From NCBI RefSeq assembly GCF_002119725.1, contig NZ_CP021109.1:744001-808000 (forward strand): a stretch of 64,000 bases of DNA, written 5' to 3'. Below are positions 32,957-40,932 of the stretch, in pieces. The translations under genes were made by a program, and so were the position numbers. This DNA is from Bordetella genomosp. 9 (GTDB taxonomy: Bacteria > Pseudomonadota > Gammaproteobacteria > Burkholderiales > Burkholderiaceae_B). Position 1 is the first letter of the stretch; each line of letters begins with the position of its first letter. Under the pieces are notes generated by a model. It did not search any database, was not told the DNA's origin, and saw nothing but the letters and a program-made list of their open reading frames with translations.

Positions 32957-33373
32957 ATGCATCATCCCAATACCGTTTTGCTTTTCGTCGAGGACCCCGT
33001 TGCCAGCGCGTCGTTCTACGCGTCGCTGCTCGGTTGCAAGCCGGTGGAGGCGTCTCGCACATTCGCGCGGTTTGCCTTGTCTTCGGGGATCCAGCTGGCC
33101 TTGTGGTCGCGCCGGGATGCTGCGCCATCCGTCATTGCGCGCGGGGGCGGCAGCGAATTGGGCATACCAGTGAGCGATGACGCGACCCTGGACGCCCTGT
33201 ACGCCGACTGGAAAGGGCGGGGGCTGCCTATCGTGCAGCCGCTGACGGATATGGATTTCGGGCGGACCTTCGTGGCCCTGGATCCGGACGGTCACCGATT
33301 GCGCGTGATCCGGCCCGGCGTCACGGCGGATGCGCGCGCGCGGCGCGGGGAAGAAGAGGCCATCGCGGCGTAG
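32957..33373 (+). CDS. VOC family protein (glyoxalase/bleomycin resistance fold)
   Basis: A 138-residue protein made of two beta-alpha-beta-beta-beta modules: NTVLLFVEDPVASASFYASL at the start and FGRTFVALDPDGHRLRVI at the end. VOC proteins bind metals and act as glyoxalases, dioxygenases or drug-binding proteins; the role here is unknown. AAGGAA precedes the ATG. It is the first gene downstream of the SoxR-type promoter, suggesting use against redox-active or electrophilic compounds. Confidence 0.85.
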   Translation: MHHPNTVLLFVEDPVASASFYASLLGCKPVEASRTFARFALSSGIQLALWSRRDAAPSVIARGGGSELGIPVSDDATLDALYADWKGRGLPIVQPLTDMDFGRTFVALDPDGHRLRVIRPGVTADARARRGEEEAIAA

Positions 33374-33480
33374 CAGCGGGCCTGCCGTTGGATGGGTCCA
33401 TGGGGATGCCGGTCCCCGGCGCCCCGGCTCGCCCGGGTAATCCCTGAAACCTCCGTCCGTCCATCTCGGCGCCGTGTTTG

Positions 33481-33498
33481 TATAATCGTATACGATTA
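33481..33498. promoter_or_regulatory. GntR palindrome over a consensus -10
   Basis: TAATCGTATACGATTA (33483-33498) is a perfect 16-bp palindrome containing TCGTATACGA, which fits the FadR-type TnGTnnACnA pattern. A consensus -10, TATAAT (33481-33486), overlaps its left edge. Binding by the downstream GntR protein would shut its own promoter. The -35 is weak. Confidence 0.7.
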
Positions 33499-33523
33499 GA
33501 CAACCGACAAAAATAGGCGCGGA

Positions 33524-34222
33524 ATGGACTGGCTTTCCCCTCCCGTGGGTCAGGAGACCTTCGAGGAAATCAAGAACACCTCCCTTGGCAAGCTCGTCCG
33601 CGACCAGTTGCTGAACCAGATCCTGGCCGGCGAGTTCGCGCCCGGCCAGGCGTTGCGCGAATCGGAACTGGTGGAGCGGCTGAAGGTGTCGCGCGTTCCC
33701 GTGCGCGAAGCCCTGCGTGAGCTGGAAAGCTCCGGCCTGGTGGTATCGCGCAAGCATTCAGGCGTCTACGTGCGCGAGCTGTCGGACGAGGAGGTGCGCG
33801 ATCTCTATCAATTCCGGTCGCTGCTCGACAGCCATGCCGGCCGCATGGCCTCACAGCTTCCCGATGCCCGCCGCCAGGCACTGGTCGCGGCGCTGGAGCC
33901 GTGCACGCAGGCGATGGACGCGGCCATCCGCGACCAGAATCCGCAGGCCTACTACCGGGAAAACCTGCGCTTTCACTGGTTGTTCATCGAATACGCCGGG
34001 AATCGGGAGATCGCCAAGACCTATCGGGAGGTGATCCACAAGCTGCATCTTGCCCGCCTGAAGAACCTGTCCACCGCGGAACACCGCGAGCAATCGAACG
34101 CCGAGCACAAACAGATCGTCAAGGCGCTGCGCGAGTCCACGACCATCGCGCATGCCAACTATTGCGCGGAGCTGCTGGCGCATCACGTGATCAATGCGCA
34201 CGACCGTCTGTCCGCGATGTAG
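33524..34222 (+). CDS. GntR family regulator (FadR/FCD subfamily)
   Basis: The 232-residue protein has a winged helix (about 20-90; RESELVERLKVSRVPVREALRELESSGLV) and an FCD domain (about 95-220; NLRFHWLFIEYAG, EHKQIVKAL). It precedes a Bug receptor and an MmgE/PrpD gene on the same strand and probably regulates them through the palindrome at 33483-33498. The ATG at 33524 has only a weak ribosome site. Confidence 0.9.
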   Translation: MDWLSPPVGQETFEEIKNTSLGKLVRDQLLNQILAGEFAPGQALRESELVERLKVSRVPVREALRELESSGLVVSRKHSGVYVRELSDEEVRDLYQFRSLLDSHAGRMASQLPDARRQALVAALEPCTQAMDAAIRDQNPQAYYRENLRFHWLFIEYAGNREIAKTYREVIHKLHLARLKNLSTAEHREQSNAEHKQIVKALRESTTIAHANYCAELLAHHVINAHDRLSAM

Positions 34223-34370
34223 CGGCGGGCGGCCATAGGCCGGCTGCCGCGACGGGACGACGCCGGCATGCATGACGGCCGGATCGTCAGGCGGCGCGTG
34301 GAGGAGCGCGCCCGCCGCCAGCGGACTTGCGTCGCACGAATCACCCATCCACCACAAAGAGGAGACATAC

Positions 34371-35345
34371 ATGAACCGCCGTTCCTTCCTGCTTGGCGCG
34401 GGCGCCGCCGCGATGAGCCTGCCGCATCTGTCTTTCGCGGAACCGAAGTTTCCCGATCGCCCGATCACCTACATCGTGCCCGTTGCGCCCGGCGGCGGCA
34501 GCGACTATGTGGGGCGCGCCACCACCAGCGCCTGGGGCAAGGCGCTGGACACGACTTTCGTCGTGGAAAATCAGAGCGGCGGCGGCGGCGTTATCGCCTG
34601 CCAGAAAACGATGCGGTCCAAGCCCGATGGCTACACGCTGATGCAGGGCTACGTCGCCACGCTGGGTACGAGCCCCGCCACGCGCAAGGTGCCCTACGAT
34701 CCCGTGCAGGACTTCACCGCCGTCGGCATGATCGGCGGCACGCCCAATGTGCTGGTGGTGAACGCCAGGCTGCCCATCGATAACCTGAAAGCGTTCATCG
34801 CGTACGCCAAGGCGCACAACACCATGAACTACGGTTCGGCGGGCGCCGGCTCGCTGACCCACCTGCTGATGGAGCTGCTGCAGCAACAGGCGGGCACGAA
34901 AATGGTGCACATCGCCTATAAGGGCATTGCGCCGGCTTTCACGGACCTGCTGGGCCAGCAGACCCAAGCCATGTTCCCCGGGCTGGCCGCTGCCGTGCCG
35001 CATCTGCGCGCGGGGAGCGTGCGGGCCATTGCCCTGACGGGCGATCGCCGCAATCCCGGCTTTCCCGACGTGCCGACCTTCAAGGAGCTGGGCTTCGATG
35101 GCTTCGACGACGTACTGCAATGGTATGGCGTCTCGGGCCCGGCCGGCATGGACGGCGGCGTGGTGCAGATCTTGAACAGCTCGCTCAACAAGGTGCTGAA
35201 GGACCCGGCCTTGACCAAACAGTTGGACACCGAGGCCATTATCCCCATGCCCATGTCGCCCGCCGAGTTCGCCGCCTACGTCCGCAAGGACTTCGAACGC
35301 TGGTCCCAGTTGGCCAAGGCGCAGAATATCCGCCTGGACGCCTGA
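34371..35345 (+). CDS. Bug-type receptor with twin-arginine signal
   Basis: A 324-residue periplasmic receptor. The N-terminus MNRRSFLLGAGAAA is a twin-arginine (Tat) signal, unlike the Sec signals of the other Bug proteins here. Typical motifs are IVPVAPGGGSDYVGRATT, DGYTLMQGY, HIAYKGIAPAFTDLLG and FPDVPTFKELGFDGF. AGAGGAG precedes the ATG. It is followed 53 bp later by MmgE/PrpD, suggesting uptake of that enzyme's substrate, plausibly a tricarboxylate or methyl-citrate-like acid. Confidence 0.92.
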   Translation: MNRRSFLLGAGAAAMSLPHLSFAEPKFPDRPITYIVPVAPGGGSDYVGRATTSAWGKALDTTFVVENQSGGGGVIACQKTMRSKPDGYTLMQGYVATLGTSPATRKVPYDPVQDFTAVGMIGGTPNVLVVNARLPIDNLKAFIAYAKAHNTMNYGSAGAGSLTHLLMELLQQQAGTKMVHIAYKGIAPAFTDLLGQQTQAMFPGLAAAVPHLRAGSVRAIALTGDRRNPGFPDVPTFKELGFDGFDDVLQWYGVSGPAGMDGGVVQILNSSLNKVLKDPALTKQLDTEAIIPMPMSPAEFAAYVRKDFERWSQLAKAQNIRLDA

Positions 35346-35398
35346 TTGCGCGCGGGTATTGCGCCCGCTGATTTCCAACCCTTCAATGTAGAGACCCC

Positions 35399-36775
35399 AT
35401 GGCCCTGAACACCAAGATCGAAGCCGACCGCAATGCGCCGCCGGTGACCCGCACACTTGCCGAACATGTCGTGAACCACCCCTCCCGCGGCTGGGGCGAC
35501 GATGTGGAGCACGAGGCCCATCGCACTTTCATGAACTGGCTGGGCTGCGCGGTGGGCGCGTCCCGCCACGAAGCGGCCTTGGCGGCGCTGCGCGCCGTCC
35601 AGGCGCTGCAGCCCTCCGCCCAGGCGACCATCCTGGGGCGGGGCGAGCGCGTCGATATCGCCAGCGCGGCGCTGATAAACGGCATCACGTCGCACACCTT
35701 CGACTTCGACGACACGCACCTGAAGACCATCATTCATCCGGCCGGCCCGGTGTGCTCGGCGGTGCTGGCGCTGGCCGAGCTTACCGGCGCCAGCGGGCGC
35801 CAGATCATCGACGCCGTGGTGCTGGGCATCGACGTCTCGTGCCGCGTCGGCAATATGCTTTACCCGCATCACTACGACCGCGGCTGGCACATTACCGGCA
35901 CCACGGGCGGCCTGGGGGCGGCGGCGGCATGCGCGCGCCTGCTCGGTCTGAGCGTGGACCAGACGCAGATGGCGCTGGGCATTGCGGCCTCGCAGCCGGT
36001 GGGCCTGCGCGAGCAGTTCGGCACCATGACCAAGCCCTTCCATCCTGGCGGCGCCGCCAAGGCCGGGCTGATGGCGGCCTTGCTGGCGCGCGAGGGCTTT
36101 ACGTCGAGCAAGCGCGCCATCGAGGCGCCGCGCGGCTTCGCCCAGGTCGTATCGACCAAGTTCGACTGGAACGAGATCACGGACCAACTCGGCAAACGCT
36201 TCGAGATTTCGTTCAACGCCTACAAGCCCTTCGCCTGCGGCATCGTGATCCACCCCAGCATCGACGCGTGCGTGCAACTGCGCGCCAAGGGTGTGACGCC
36301 GGAAAACCTGGCCCGCATCGATCTGCGCGTTCACTCGCTGGTGCTGGAACTGACCGGCAAGAAAGAACCGGTGGACGGGCTGGAAGGCAAGTTCAGCGTG
36401 TACCACGGCTGCGCCGCCGGGCTCATCTTCGGCCGCGCGTCGGAAGACGAATACGCGGATGACATCGTCAACCGCCCTGACGTGGTGGACGTGCGCCGCA
36501 AAGTCGTGGCAACCGTGGACGACGCGATCGACGAGGCGAGCGTGGATGCCGTTGCCACCCTGAAGGACGGCAGCAAGGTGCACATCTTCGTGGAGCATGC
36601 CATCGGATCGCTGCAGCGGCCGATGAGCGACGCCGATCTCGAAGCCAAGTTCAGCGGCATGTCCGACCCCATCCTGGGCGCGGACCAGACCCGCAAGCTG
36701 ATCGACGCCTGCTGGCAATTGGCGAAGGCGGCGGACGTGCGCGGCCTGGCCGCGCTGGCGCGCCCGGCGGCGTAA
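35399..36775 (+). CDS. MmgE/PrpD family protein
   Basis: A 458-residue protein of the iron-independent 2-methylcitrate dehydratase fold. Family hallmarks are HRTFMNWLGCAVGAS, INGITSHTFDFDDTHLKTIIHP, FHPGGAAKAGLMAALLA and KPFACGIVIHPSIDA. Relatives include PrpD and cis-aconitate decarboxylases, so the activity could be dehydration or decarboxylation of a di- or tricarboxylate. No prpB or prpC is nearby, which argues against a standard methylcitrate cycle. It is paired with a Bug receptor and ends at a strong terminator. Confidence 0.9.
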   Translation: MALNTKIEADRNAPPVTRTLAEHVVNHPSRGWGDDVEHEAHRTFMNWLGCAVGASRHEAALAALRAVQALQPSAQATILGRGERVDIASAALINGITSHTFDFDDTHLKTIIHPAGPVCSAVLALAELTGASGRQIIDAVVLGIDVSCRVGNMLYPHHYDRGWHITGTTGGLGAAAACARLLGLSVDQTQMALGIAASQPVGLREQFGTMTKPFHPGGAAKAGLMAALLAREGFTSSKRAIEAPRGFAQVVSTKFDWNEITDQLGKRFEISFNAYKPFACGIVIHPSIDACVQLRAKGVTPENLARIDLRVHSLVLELTGKKEPVDGLEGKFSVYHGCAAGLIFGRASEDEYADDIVNRPDVVDVRRKVVATVDDAIDEASVDAVATLKDGSKVHIFVEHAIGSLQRPMSDADLEAKFSGMSDPILGADQTRKLIDACWQLAKAADVRGLAALARPAA

Positions 36776-36840
36776 AAGCCGGCCGGCGGCGCACGCCGGG
36801 ACTCCGCCGGCCAGCGCCGGCAAGCCGGGAATCACACAGG

Positions 36841-36868
36841 AAAGGGCCCGCCTTGCGCGGGCCCTTTT
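36841..36868. terminator. Terminator between MmgE/PrpD and the convergent IclR gene
   Basis: AAAGGGCCCGC (36841-36851) pairs with GCGGGCCCTTT (36857-36867) around a 5-nt loop and ends in TTTT. The A-run on the left allows it to work in both directions. Confidence 0.9.
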
Positions 36869-36872
36869 GCCG

Positions 36873-37694
36873 TCACGCCACGTGATCCATTTCGGCGTGC
36901 CGCCGCACCATCCATAGCGCGCGCTCCCGCATCAGCGCCACGACCTGCGGCAGCCGGCGTTCATTGAGGCGTTCCGCGATGGCGGTGATGGTGATTGCGG
37001 CAAGGGCCTGTCCGTCCACGCCGCGCACCGGAACGGCCACCGCGCTGGTGCCCGGCATCAGGCCCTGCGGCGCATGGGCAATGCCGGTCTCCCTCGCGAC
37101 CTGGACCCGCCGCGAGATTTCATGGGGATTCTCCTTCAGCACTTCAATGCGGCGCGCGTTCGCGTTTATCAGCGCATCGCTTTGGTCCGGCGGCATGCAG
37201 GAGAGCATCGCGATACCGGAGACGCCGATGCCCAGCGGCCGCCGCACGCCGACTTCGATGGACAGGACTTGGATCGCGTAGTGGCCAGTCTTGCGCGCGA
37301 CGCATATCGAATCCGTGCCATGGCGCACGCTCAGGAAGACCGTGTCGCCCACTTGCTGAGCAAGGTCGGTCAGATAAGGCTCCGCTTGCGGCATAAGCGG
37401 GAAGCGGTGCGAGCGGGCCAGGGCCAGCACCGGTATCTCGGGGCCGATGCGGTAATGGCGGTTCGCCGGATTCTGTTCGATGGCGCCTTCGCGCACCAGC
37501 GTCTGCAGCAGGCGGTGCACCGTCGGCTGGTTCATTCCGGTCATTGCGACGAGGTCGGTCAGCCTGACGCCGCGCTCCTGGCCGCAGGCGACCATCCGCA
37601 ACAGGAGCATGGCGCGGCTGACGGTCTGGCTGCCCGCCGACGCGTTCGCGTCGTCGTCCTGGGGCGCGCCGGCATCGCGCGGACGCCGGCTCAT
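36873..37694 (-). CDS. IclR family transcriptional regulator
   Basis: The 273-residue protein has a winged helix (about 22-85; RLTDLVAMTGMNQPTVHRLLQTLVREG) and an effector domain (about 95-265) with GDTVFLSVRHGTDSICVAR and AVAVPVRGVDGQALAAITI. Its start overlaps the stop of the flavin reductase gene (ATGA), so both come from one transcript leaving the divergent promoter region at 38.4-38.6 kb. It probably controls both arms: the flavin reductase and the Bug-RidA-hydrolase operon. Confidence 0.9.
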   Translation of the reverse strand: MSRRPRDAGAPQDDDANASAGSQTVSRAMLLLRMVACGQERGVRLTDLVAMTGMNQPTVHRLLQTLVREGAIEQNPANRHYRIGPEIPVLALARSHRFPLMPQAEPYLTDLAQQVGDTVFLSVRHGTDSICVARKTGHYAIQVLSIEVGVRRPLGIGVSGIAMLSCMPPDQSDALINANARRIEVLKENPHEISRRVQVARETGIAHAPQGLMPGTSAVAVPVRGVDGQALAAITITAIAERLNERRLPQVVALMRERALWMVRRHAEMDHVA

Positions 37695-38326
37695 GCTGGC
37701 CTGCCTTCGCCAAGCACCGTCTTGGGCGTCTGCGCAATCACGCGTTTGGTGATGATGGGCCCGAGCTGCGCGTAGTTGGGGCCGCCTATGCGGCAGACCG
37801 GCCGCAAGCTGGCCGTGTCGATCTTGCCGTCATGCATCAGGCCGTCGCGCACATGAAAGACCACTACCTCGCCCACGACGAACTCCGCTCCCGTATCGCC
37901 GAAGGGGATGACGCGATGCACCCGGCACTCCATGCTGATGGGAACGTCGCGCAGGCGCGGCGGCGCGATCCCGACGCTCGGTTCCACCCGCAGGCCGAGG
38001 AGATCGGTTTCGCTGACTTCGGGCGGATGTTCGACCGCGCTCAGATGAATGGCGTCCAGCATGGTCTCGTCGCCGATGTTCACGACGAACTCCCCCGACG
38101 CGTGAATGTTCCGCGCGGTGTCCTTGCGGGCGCCGGCCTTGCGGCCGATGTTGATGCCGAGCATCGGCGGCTTGTTGGAAACGAAGGTGAAGCAGCTGAA
38201 GGGCGCCAGGTTGACGACCCCGTTTTCGTTCACGGTACTGATCCAGGCGATGGGGCGGGGCACGACGATGCCGCTCATCAGTCTGTACGTCTGTTCGGGG
38301 TTCATCTCTTCCGAGCGTATCTGCAT
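37691..38326 (-). CDS. Flavin reductase family protein (FMN-binding split barrel)
   Basis: A 211-residue flavin-binding protein: RPIAWISTVNENGVVNLAPFSCFTFVS, PPMLGINIGRK, KDTARNIHASGEFVVN and VEPSVGIAPPRLRDVPISMECRV. Relatives either supply reduced flavin to two-component monooxygenases or act as stand-alone flavoproteins. No monooxygenase partner is next to it. The ATG at 38326 has AGAGG upstream; the 20 residues before it in the frame are not conserved-looking. It is co-transcribed with the IclR gene. Confidence 0.88.
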   Translation of the reverse strand: MQIRSEEMNPEQTYRLMSGIVVPRPIAWISTVNENGVVNLAPFSCFTFVSNKPPMLGINIGRKAGARKDTARNIHASGEFVVNIGDETMLDAIHLSAVEHPPEVSETDLLGLRVEPSVGIAPPRLRDVPISMECRVHRVIPFGDTGAEFVVGEVVVFHVRDGLMHDGKIDTASLRPVCRIGGPNYAQLGPIITKRVIAQTPKTVLGEGRPA

Positions 38327-38399
38327 GGGCGCGCCTCTTTCGGCAGGGTGATGGAGGGGAAGGGCGCGCCGCAGGCGCGCCGACAAAAATCAAAAAAAT

Positions 38400-38416
38400 A
38401 GTTCAATACATGGACT
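38400..38416. promoter_or_regulatory. Candidate IclR operator, copy 1
   Basis: AGTTCAATACATGGACT: AGTTC and GGACT are near-perfect inverted halves with 7 bp between them. It lies about 75 bp upstream of the flavin reductase start and matches the second copy at 38543-38559 in half-sites, spacing and the following T-run. Confidence 0.5.
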
Positions 38417-38542
38417 TTTTTGGATTCTGTCGTCGCGTCTTCGGGATAACCCTGGAACGGTAAAAACGCAAAATCGTCCGTAAACTGGGAACAATGATAC
38501 TCCTGGTGTGCCGCCGCCATTATTCAAAACGGTGCTACGTGC

Positions 38543-38559
38543 AGTCCGACTATTGGACT
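38543..38559. promoter_or_regulatory. Candidate IclR operator, copy 2
   Basis: AGTCCGACTATTGGACT: AGTCC and GGACT are perfect inverted halves with a 7-bp gap. It lies about 100 bp upstream of the Bug gene. Two like-oriented copies 143 bp apart in a divergent region suggest looping or separate control of each promoter. Confidence 0.55.
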
Positions 38560-38610
38560 TTTTACGCCGAAATTCGTTGTTGCGGGATCGCCTCGCCGCT
38601 ACAGTGCGCC

Positions 38611-38636
38611 CACAACGTAGAACCACAACGTAGAAC
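38611..38636. repeat. 13-bp tandem duplication in the Bug gene leader
   Basis: CACAACGTAGAAC occurs at 38611-38623 and 38624-38636, just upstream of the ribosome site of the Bug gene at 38657. Confidence 0.88.
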
Positions 38637-38656
38637 CATATGGAGACCGCATAACC

Positions 38657-39643
38657 ATGAAGCGCCTGATCCCTGGATCGCTCGCGGTGCTGGCAGCCGC
38701 TGCCGCCTTGGCCGCCGCGTGCCCGGCTCCTGTCCAGGCAGCGGACTGGCCGCAAAAGCCTGTCCGCATCGTCGTTCCCTATCCCCCCGGCGGCAATGTC
38801 GATGTGGCCGCGCGCATCATCGCACCGGGTCTGCAGGCGGCGTTCGGGCAGCCCTTCATCGTGGACAACAAGGGCGGCGCCGGCGGAATGATCGCGGCGG
38901 AGGACGTCGCGCGTTCCGCGCCCGATGGCTACACCCTGTTCCTGGCCGCAAACGGGCCGCTGCTGTTCAGCCCGGTCATCTTCGGCCGCGCCTCCTATCG
39001 CTGGGACAAGGACTTCGTGCCGATCAGCTCCGTCTCCTTCACCCCGCTGGTGCTGCAGGTCAAGCCTTCGTTGCCGGTCAAGAGCGTGCAGGAGCTGCTT
39101 GCCATGGCGCGCAAGGATCCCGGCAAGCTCACCATGGCTTCGCCCGGGGCCGGAACGACGAACCATTTGGTCAGCGAGCTGCTGCAATCGTTGACCGGCG
39201 CGCATTGGACCACGGCCCATTACAAGGGCAACGCGCCGGCCACCACCGATCTGCTGGGCGGCCAGGTCGATTTCAACTTCGACCAGCTATCCGTGTCGCT
39301 GCCCTACATCAAGGACGGCAAGCTGCGTCCGCTCGCCGTAACGACGAGCGAACGCCTGCCCGCGCTGCCGGATGTGCCGACCTTCGCGCAAGCCGGCGTA
39401 TCGGGCATGGAGGCATCCACATTCACCGGTTTGCTGGCCCCCAAGGGAACGCCTGACGACATCGTGAAAAGGCTCAGCCAGGCGTTGGAGAAGATTCTCA
39501 AGCAGAAGGACGTCGTCGAACGCTTCGATGCGCTGGGCGCGCAGGCGCGCGGCAGCAGCCCCCAGGCTTTTCATGACTATCTCGCCAAGGAAGACGCCCG
39601 CTGGACGCCGATCATCAAGAACGCGGGCATAACAGCCAATTGA
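38657..39643 (+). CDS. Bug-type tripartite tricarboxylate receptor
   Basis: A 328-residue periplasmic receptor with a Sec signal (about 1-28, ending VQA-A). Bug motifs: IVVPYPPGGNVDVAARIIA, DGYTLFLAANG, HYKGNAPATTDLLGGQV and LPDVPTFAQAGVSGME. It is first in a five-gene operon with RidA, an amidohydrolase, a fumarylacetoacetase-like enzyme and a hydratase, so its ligand is probably an organic acid degraded by them. TctA/TctB are not present. Confidence 0.93.
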   Translation: MKRLIPGSLAVLAAAAALAAACPAPVQAADWPQKPVRIVVPYPPGGNVDVAARIIAPGLQAAFGQPFIVDNKGGAGGMIAAEDVARSAPDGYTLFLAANGPLLFSPVIFGRASYRWDKDFVPISSVSFTPLVLQVKPSLPVKSVQELLAMARKDPGKLTMASPGAGTTNHLVSELLQSLTGAHWTTAHYKGNAPATTDLLGGQVDFNFDQLSVSLPYIKDGKLRPLAVTTSERLPALPDVPTFAQAGVSGMEASTFTGLLAPKGTPDDIVKRLSQALEKILKQKDVVERFDALGAQARGSSPQAFHDYLAKEDARWTPIIKNAGITAN

Positions 39644-39651
39644 GGACCGCT

Positions 39652-40032
39652 ATGGCACGTGTGAGCGTCTATACCGAAGGGTTCAGCCACAAGAACCCCA
39701 TTCCCGCCGCCTGTCGCATCGGCGACATGATGTACTCCGGCAGCATCCAGGGCACGGACCCTGCCACCGGCGCGTACGGAAAGACTTTGGCGGAGCAGTG
39801 CCGATTGATGTTCGACCACGTCGAACGCATCGTCACGGCGGGCGGCGGCTCGATGGAAGACATCATCAAGATAACGGTCTGGATGAAGGACCGTTCGCAG
39901 CGGGCCGCGCTGAACGAGGTGTGGCGGAAGTATTTCCCCGATTCCGCGTCCCGGCCGGCACGCCATACCATGCAGGCCGACCTGGACGGCGACAAGCTCA
40001 TCGAGTGCGACTTCATCGCCGTCATCGCCTGA
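39652..40032 (+). CDS. RidA family protein (enamine/imine deaminase fold)
   Basis: A 126-residue chorismate-mutase-like trimer protein: GDMMYSGSIQGTDPATG, EQCRLMFDHVERIVTAGGGS, IIKITVWMKDRSQRAALNEVW, and the active-site Arg in SRPARHTMQADL. RidA proteins hydrolyse reactive enamines and imines; in catabolic operons some act on ring-cleavage or aminoacrylate-like products. It starts 8 bp after the Bug stop with GAGGA upstream, in the same operon. Confidence 0.9.
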   Translation: MARVSVYTEGFSHKNPIPAACRIGDMMYSGSIQGTDPATGAYGKTLAEQCRLMFDHVERIVTAGGGSMEDIIKITVWMKDRSQRAALNEVWRKYFPDSASRPARHTMQADLDGDKLIECDFIAVIA

Positions 40033-40059
40033 TCACTGCCCGTACCCCGCCGGAACCAC

Positions 40060-40932
40060 ATGCCCGACTACCAGCCATTCCACCCCAATCCCACGGCGCC
40101 CGTCCGCATGCCGCCGCCGCGCAGCTGCGACAGCCAGTTCCACGTGTTCGGTCCCGTCGACAAGTACCCGGTGCGGCCCGGCGCGGCCTACCAGATGCCG
40201 ACGGCCACTATCGATGTCGCGCTGCGCCTGCATCGCACGCTGGGCATCGAGCGCGGCGTGATCGTGCAGGCCACCACCTACGGCGCGGACCACGAGGTCG
40301 TGCTCGACGGGCTGGCCGCGGCCGGTCCCGGCTATCGCGGCTGCGCCAATGCGGCCGTGCTGCTGGAGCGCGACGATGCCTACATCGCGCGGCTGCATGA
40401 CGCCGGGGTGCGCGGCGCGCGCTTCACGCGCCAGGCGCTGGGCATCGTCATGGGCCCCGCACAGTTCGACCGCGCCCTGGGGCGCATCCGGGAGCTGGGC
40501 TGGTACGCCAAATTCCAGCCGGAGCCCGAAGGCATCATGGAGCAGGTGGCGCAGTTCGAAAAACTGGAAATACCGGTGCTGATCGACCACATGGGCCGCG
40601 CCGATCCCGCCAGGGGCGCCGCCGACCCCACGCTGCGCAAGCTCGTCGAACTGCTCAAGCGCGGCAATTTCTGGGTGATGCTATCGCTCACCGAAAAGCT
40701 GTCTCGCCAGGGGTATCCGTGGGACGACGTGCTGCCGATCGCGCGTGCCTGCATCGAGGCCGCGCCCGACCGCGTGGTGTGGGGCAGCGACTGGCCGCAT
40801 CCCGTTTCGGTGAAGCAGCCGCCGGACGAGGGCCGCCTGGTGGACCAGTTGTTCCGTTACGCCGGGGACGACGCCACGCTGCACAAGATACTGGTCGACA
40901 ACCCCGCCCGACTGTTTGGATTCGACGCATGA
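40060..40932 (+). CDS. Amidohydrolase family 2 protein, pyrone-dicarboxylate lactonase-like
   Basis: A 290-residue TIM-barrel hydrolase of the COG3618 type: CDSQFHVFGPVDKYP near the N-terminus (an Asp-x-x-x-His variant of the metal motif), GVIVQATTYG, IDHMGRADP and WGSDWPHPV with the catalytic Asp. The best known relative is 2-pyrone-4,6-dicarboxylate lactonase (LigI); the exact lactone here is unknown. It is followed in an ATGA overlap by the fumarylacetoacetase-like gene, which places lactone opening before isomerase/hydrolase steps. Confidence 0.85.
   Translation: MPDYQPFHPNPTAPVRMPPPRSCDSQFHVFGPVDKYPVRPGAAYQMPTATIDVALRLHRTLGIERGVIVQATTYGADHEVVLDGLAAAGPGYRGCANAAVLLERDDAYIARLHDAGVRGARFTRQALGIVMGPAQFDRALGRIRELGWYAKFQPEPEGIMEQVAQFEKLEIPVLIDHMGRADPARGAADPTLRKLVELLKRGNFWVMLSLTEKLSRQGYPWDDVLPIARACIEAAPDRVVWGSDWPHPVSVKQPPDEGRLVDQLFRYAGDDATLHKILVDNPARLFGFDA

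Larger units (their letters stand above)
38327..38656. other. AT-rich divergent control region (330 bp)
   Basis: Separates the leftward flavin reductase-iclR operon from the rightward Bug operon. It is clearly richer in A and T than its surroundings and holds two copies of a 17-bp imperfect inverted repeat (38400-38416 and 38543-38559), each followed by TTTTT, and a 13-bp tandem repeat (38611-38636). No coding frame seen. Confidence 0.65.

Noticed and set aside
32546..33757. 403-codon minus-strand ORF over the VOC gene
   Set aside because: It is antisense to the VOC and GntR genes and to gene-free DNA; no motif was seen.
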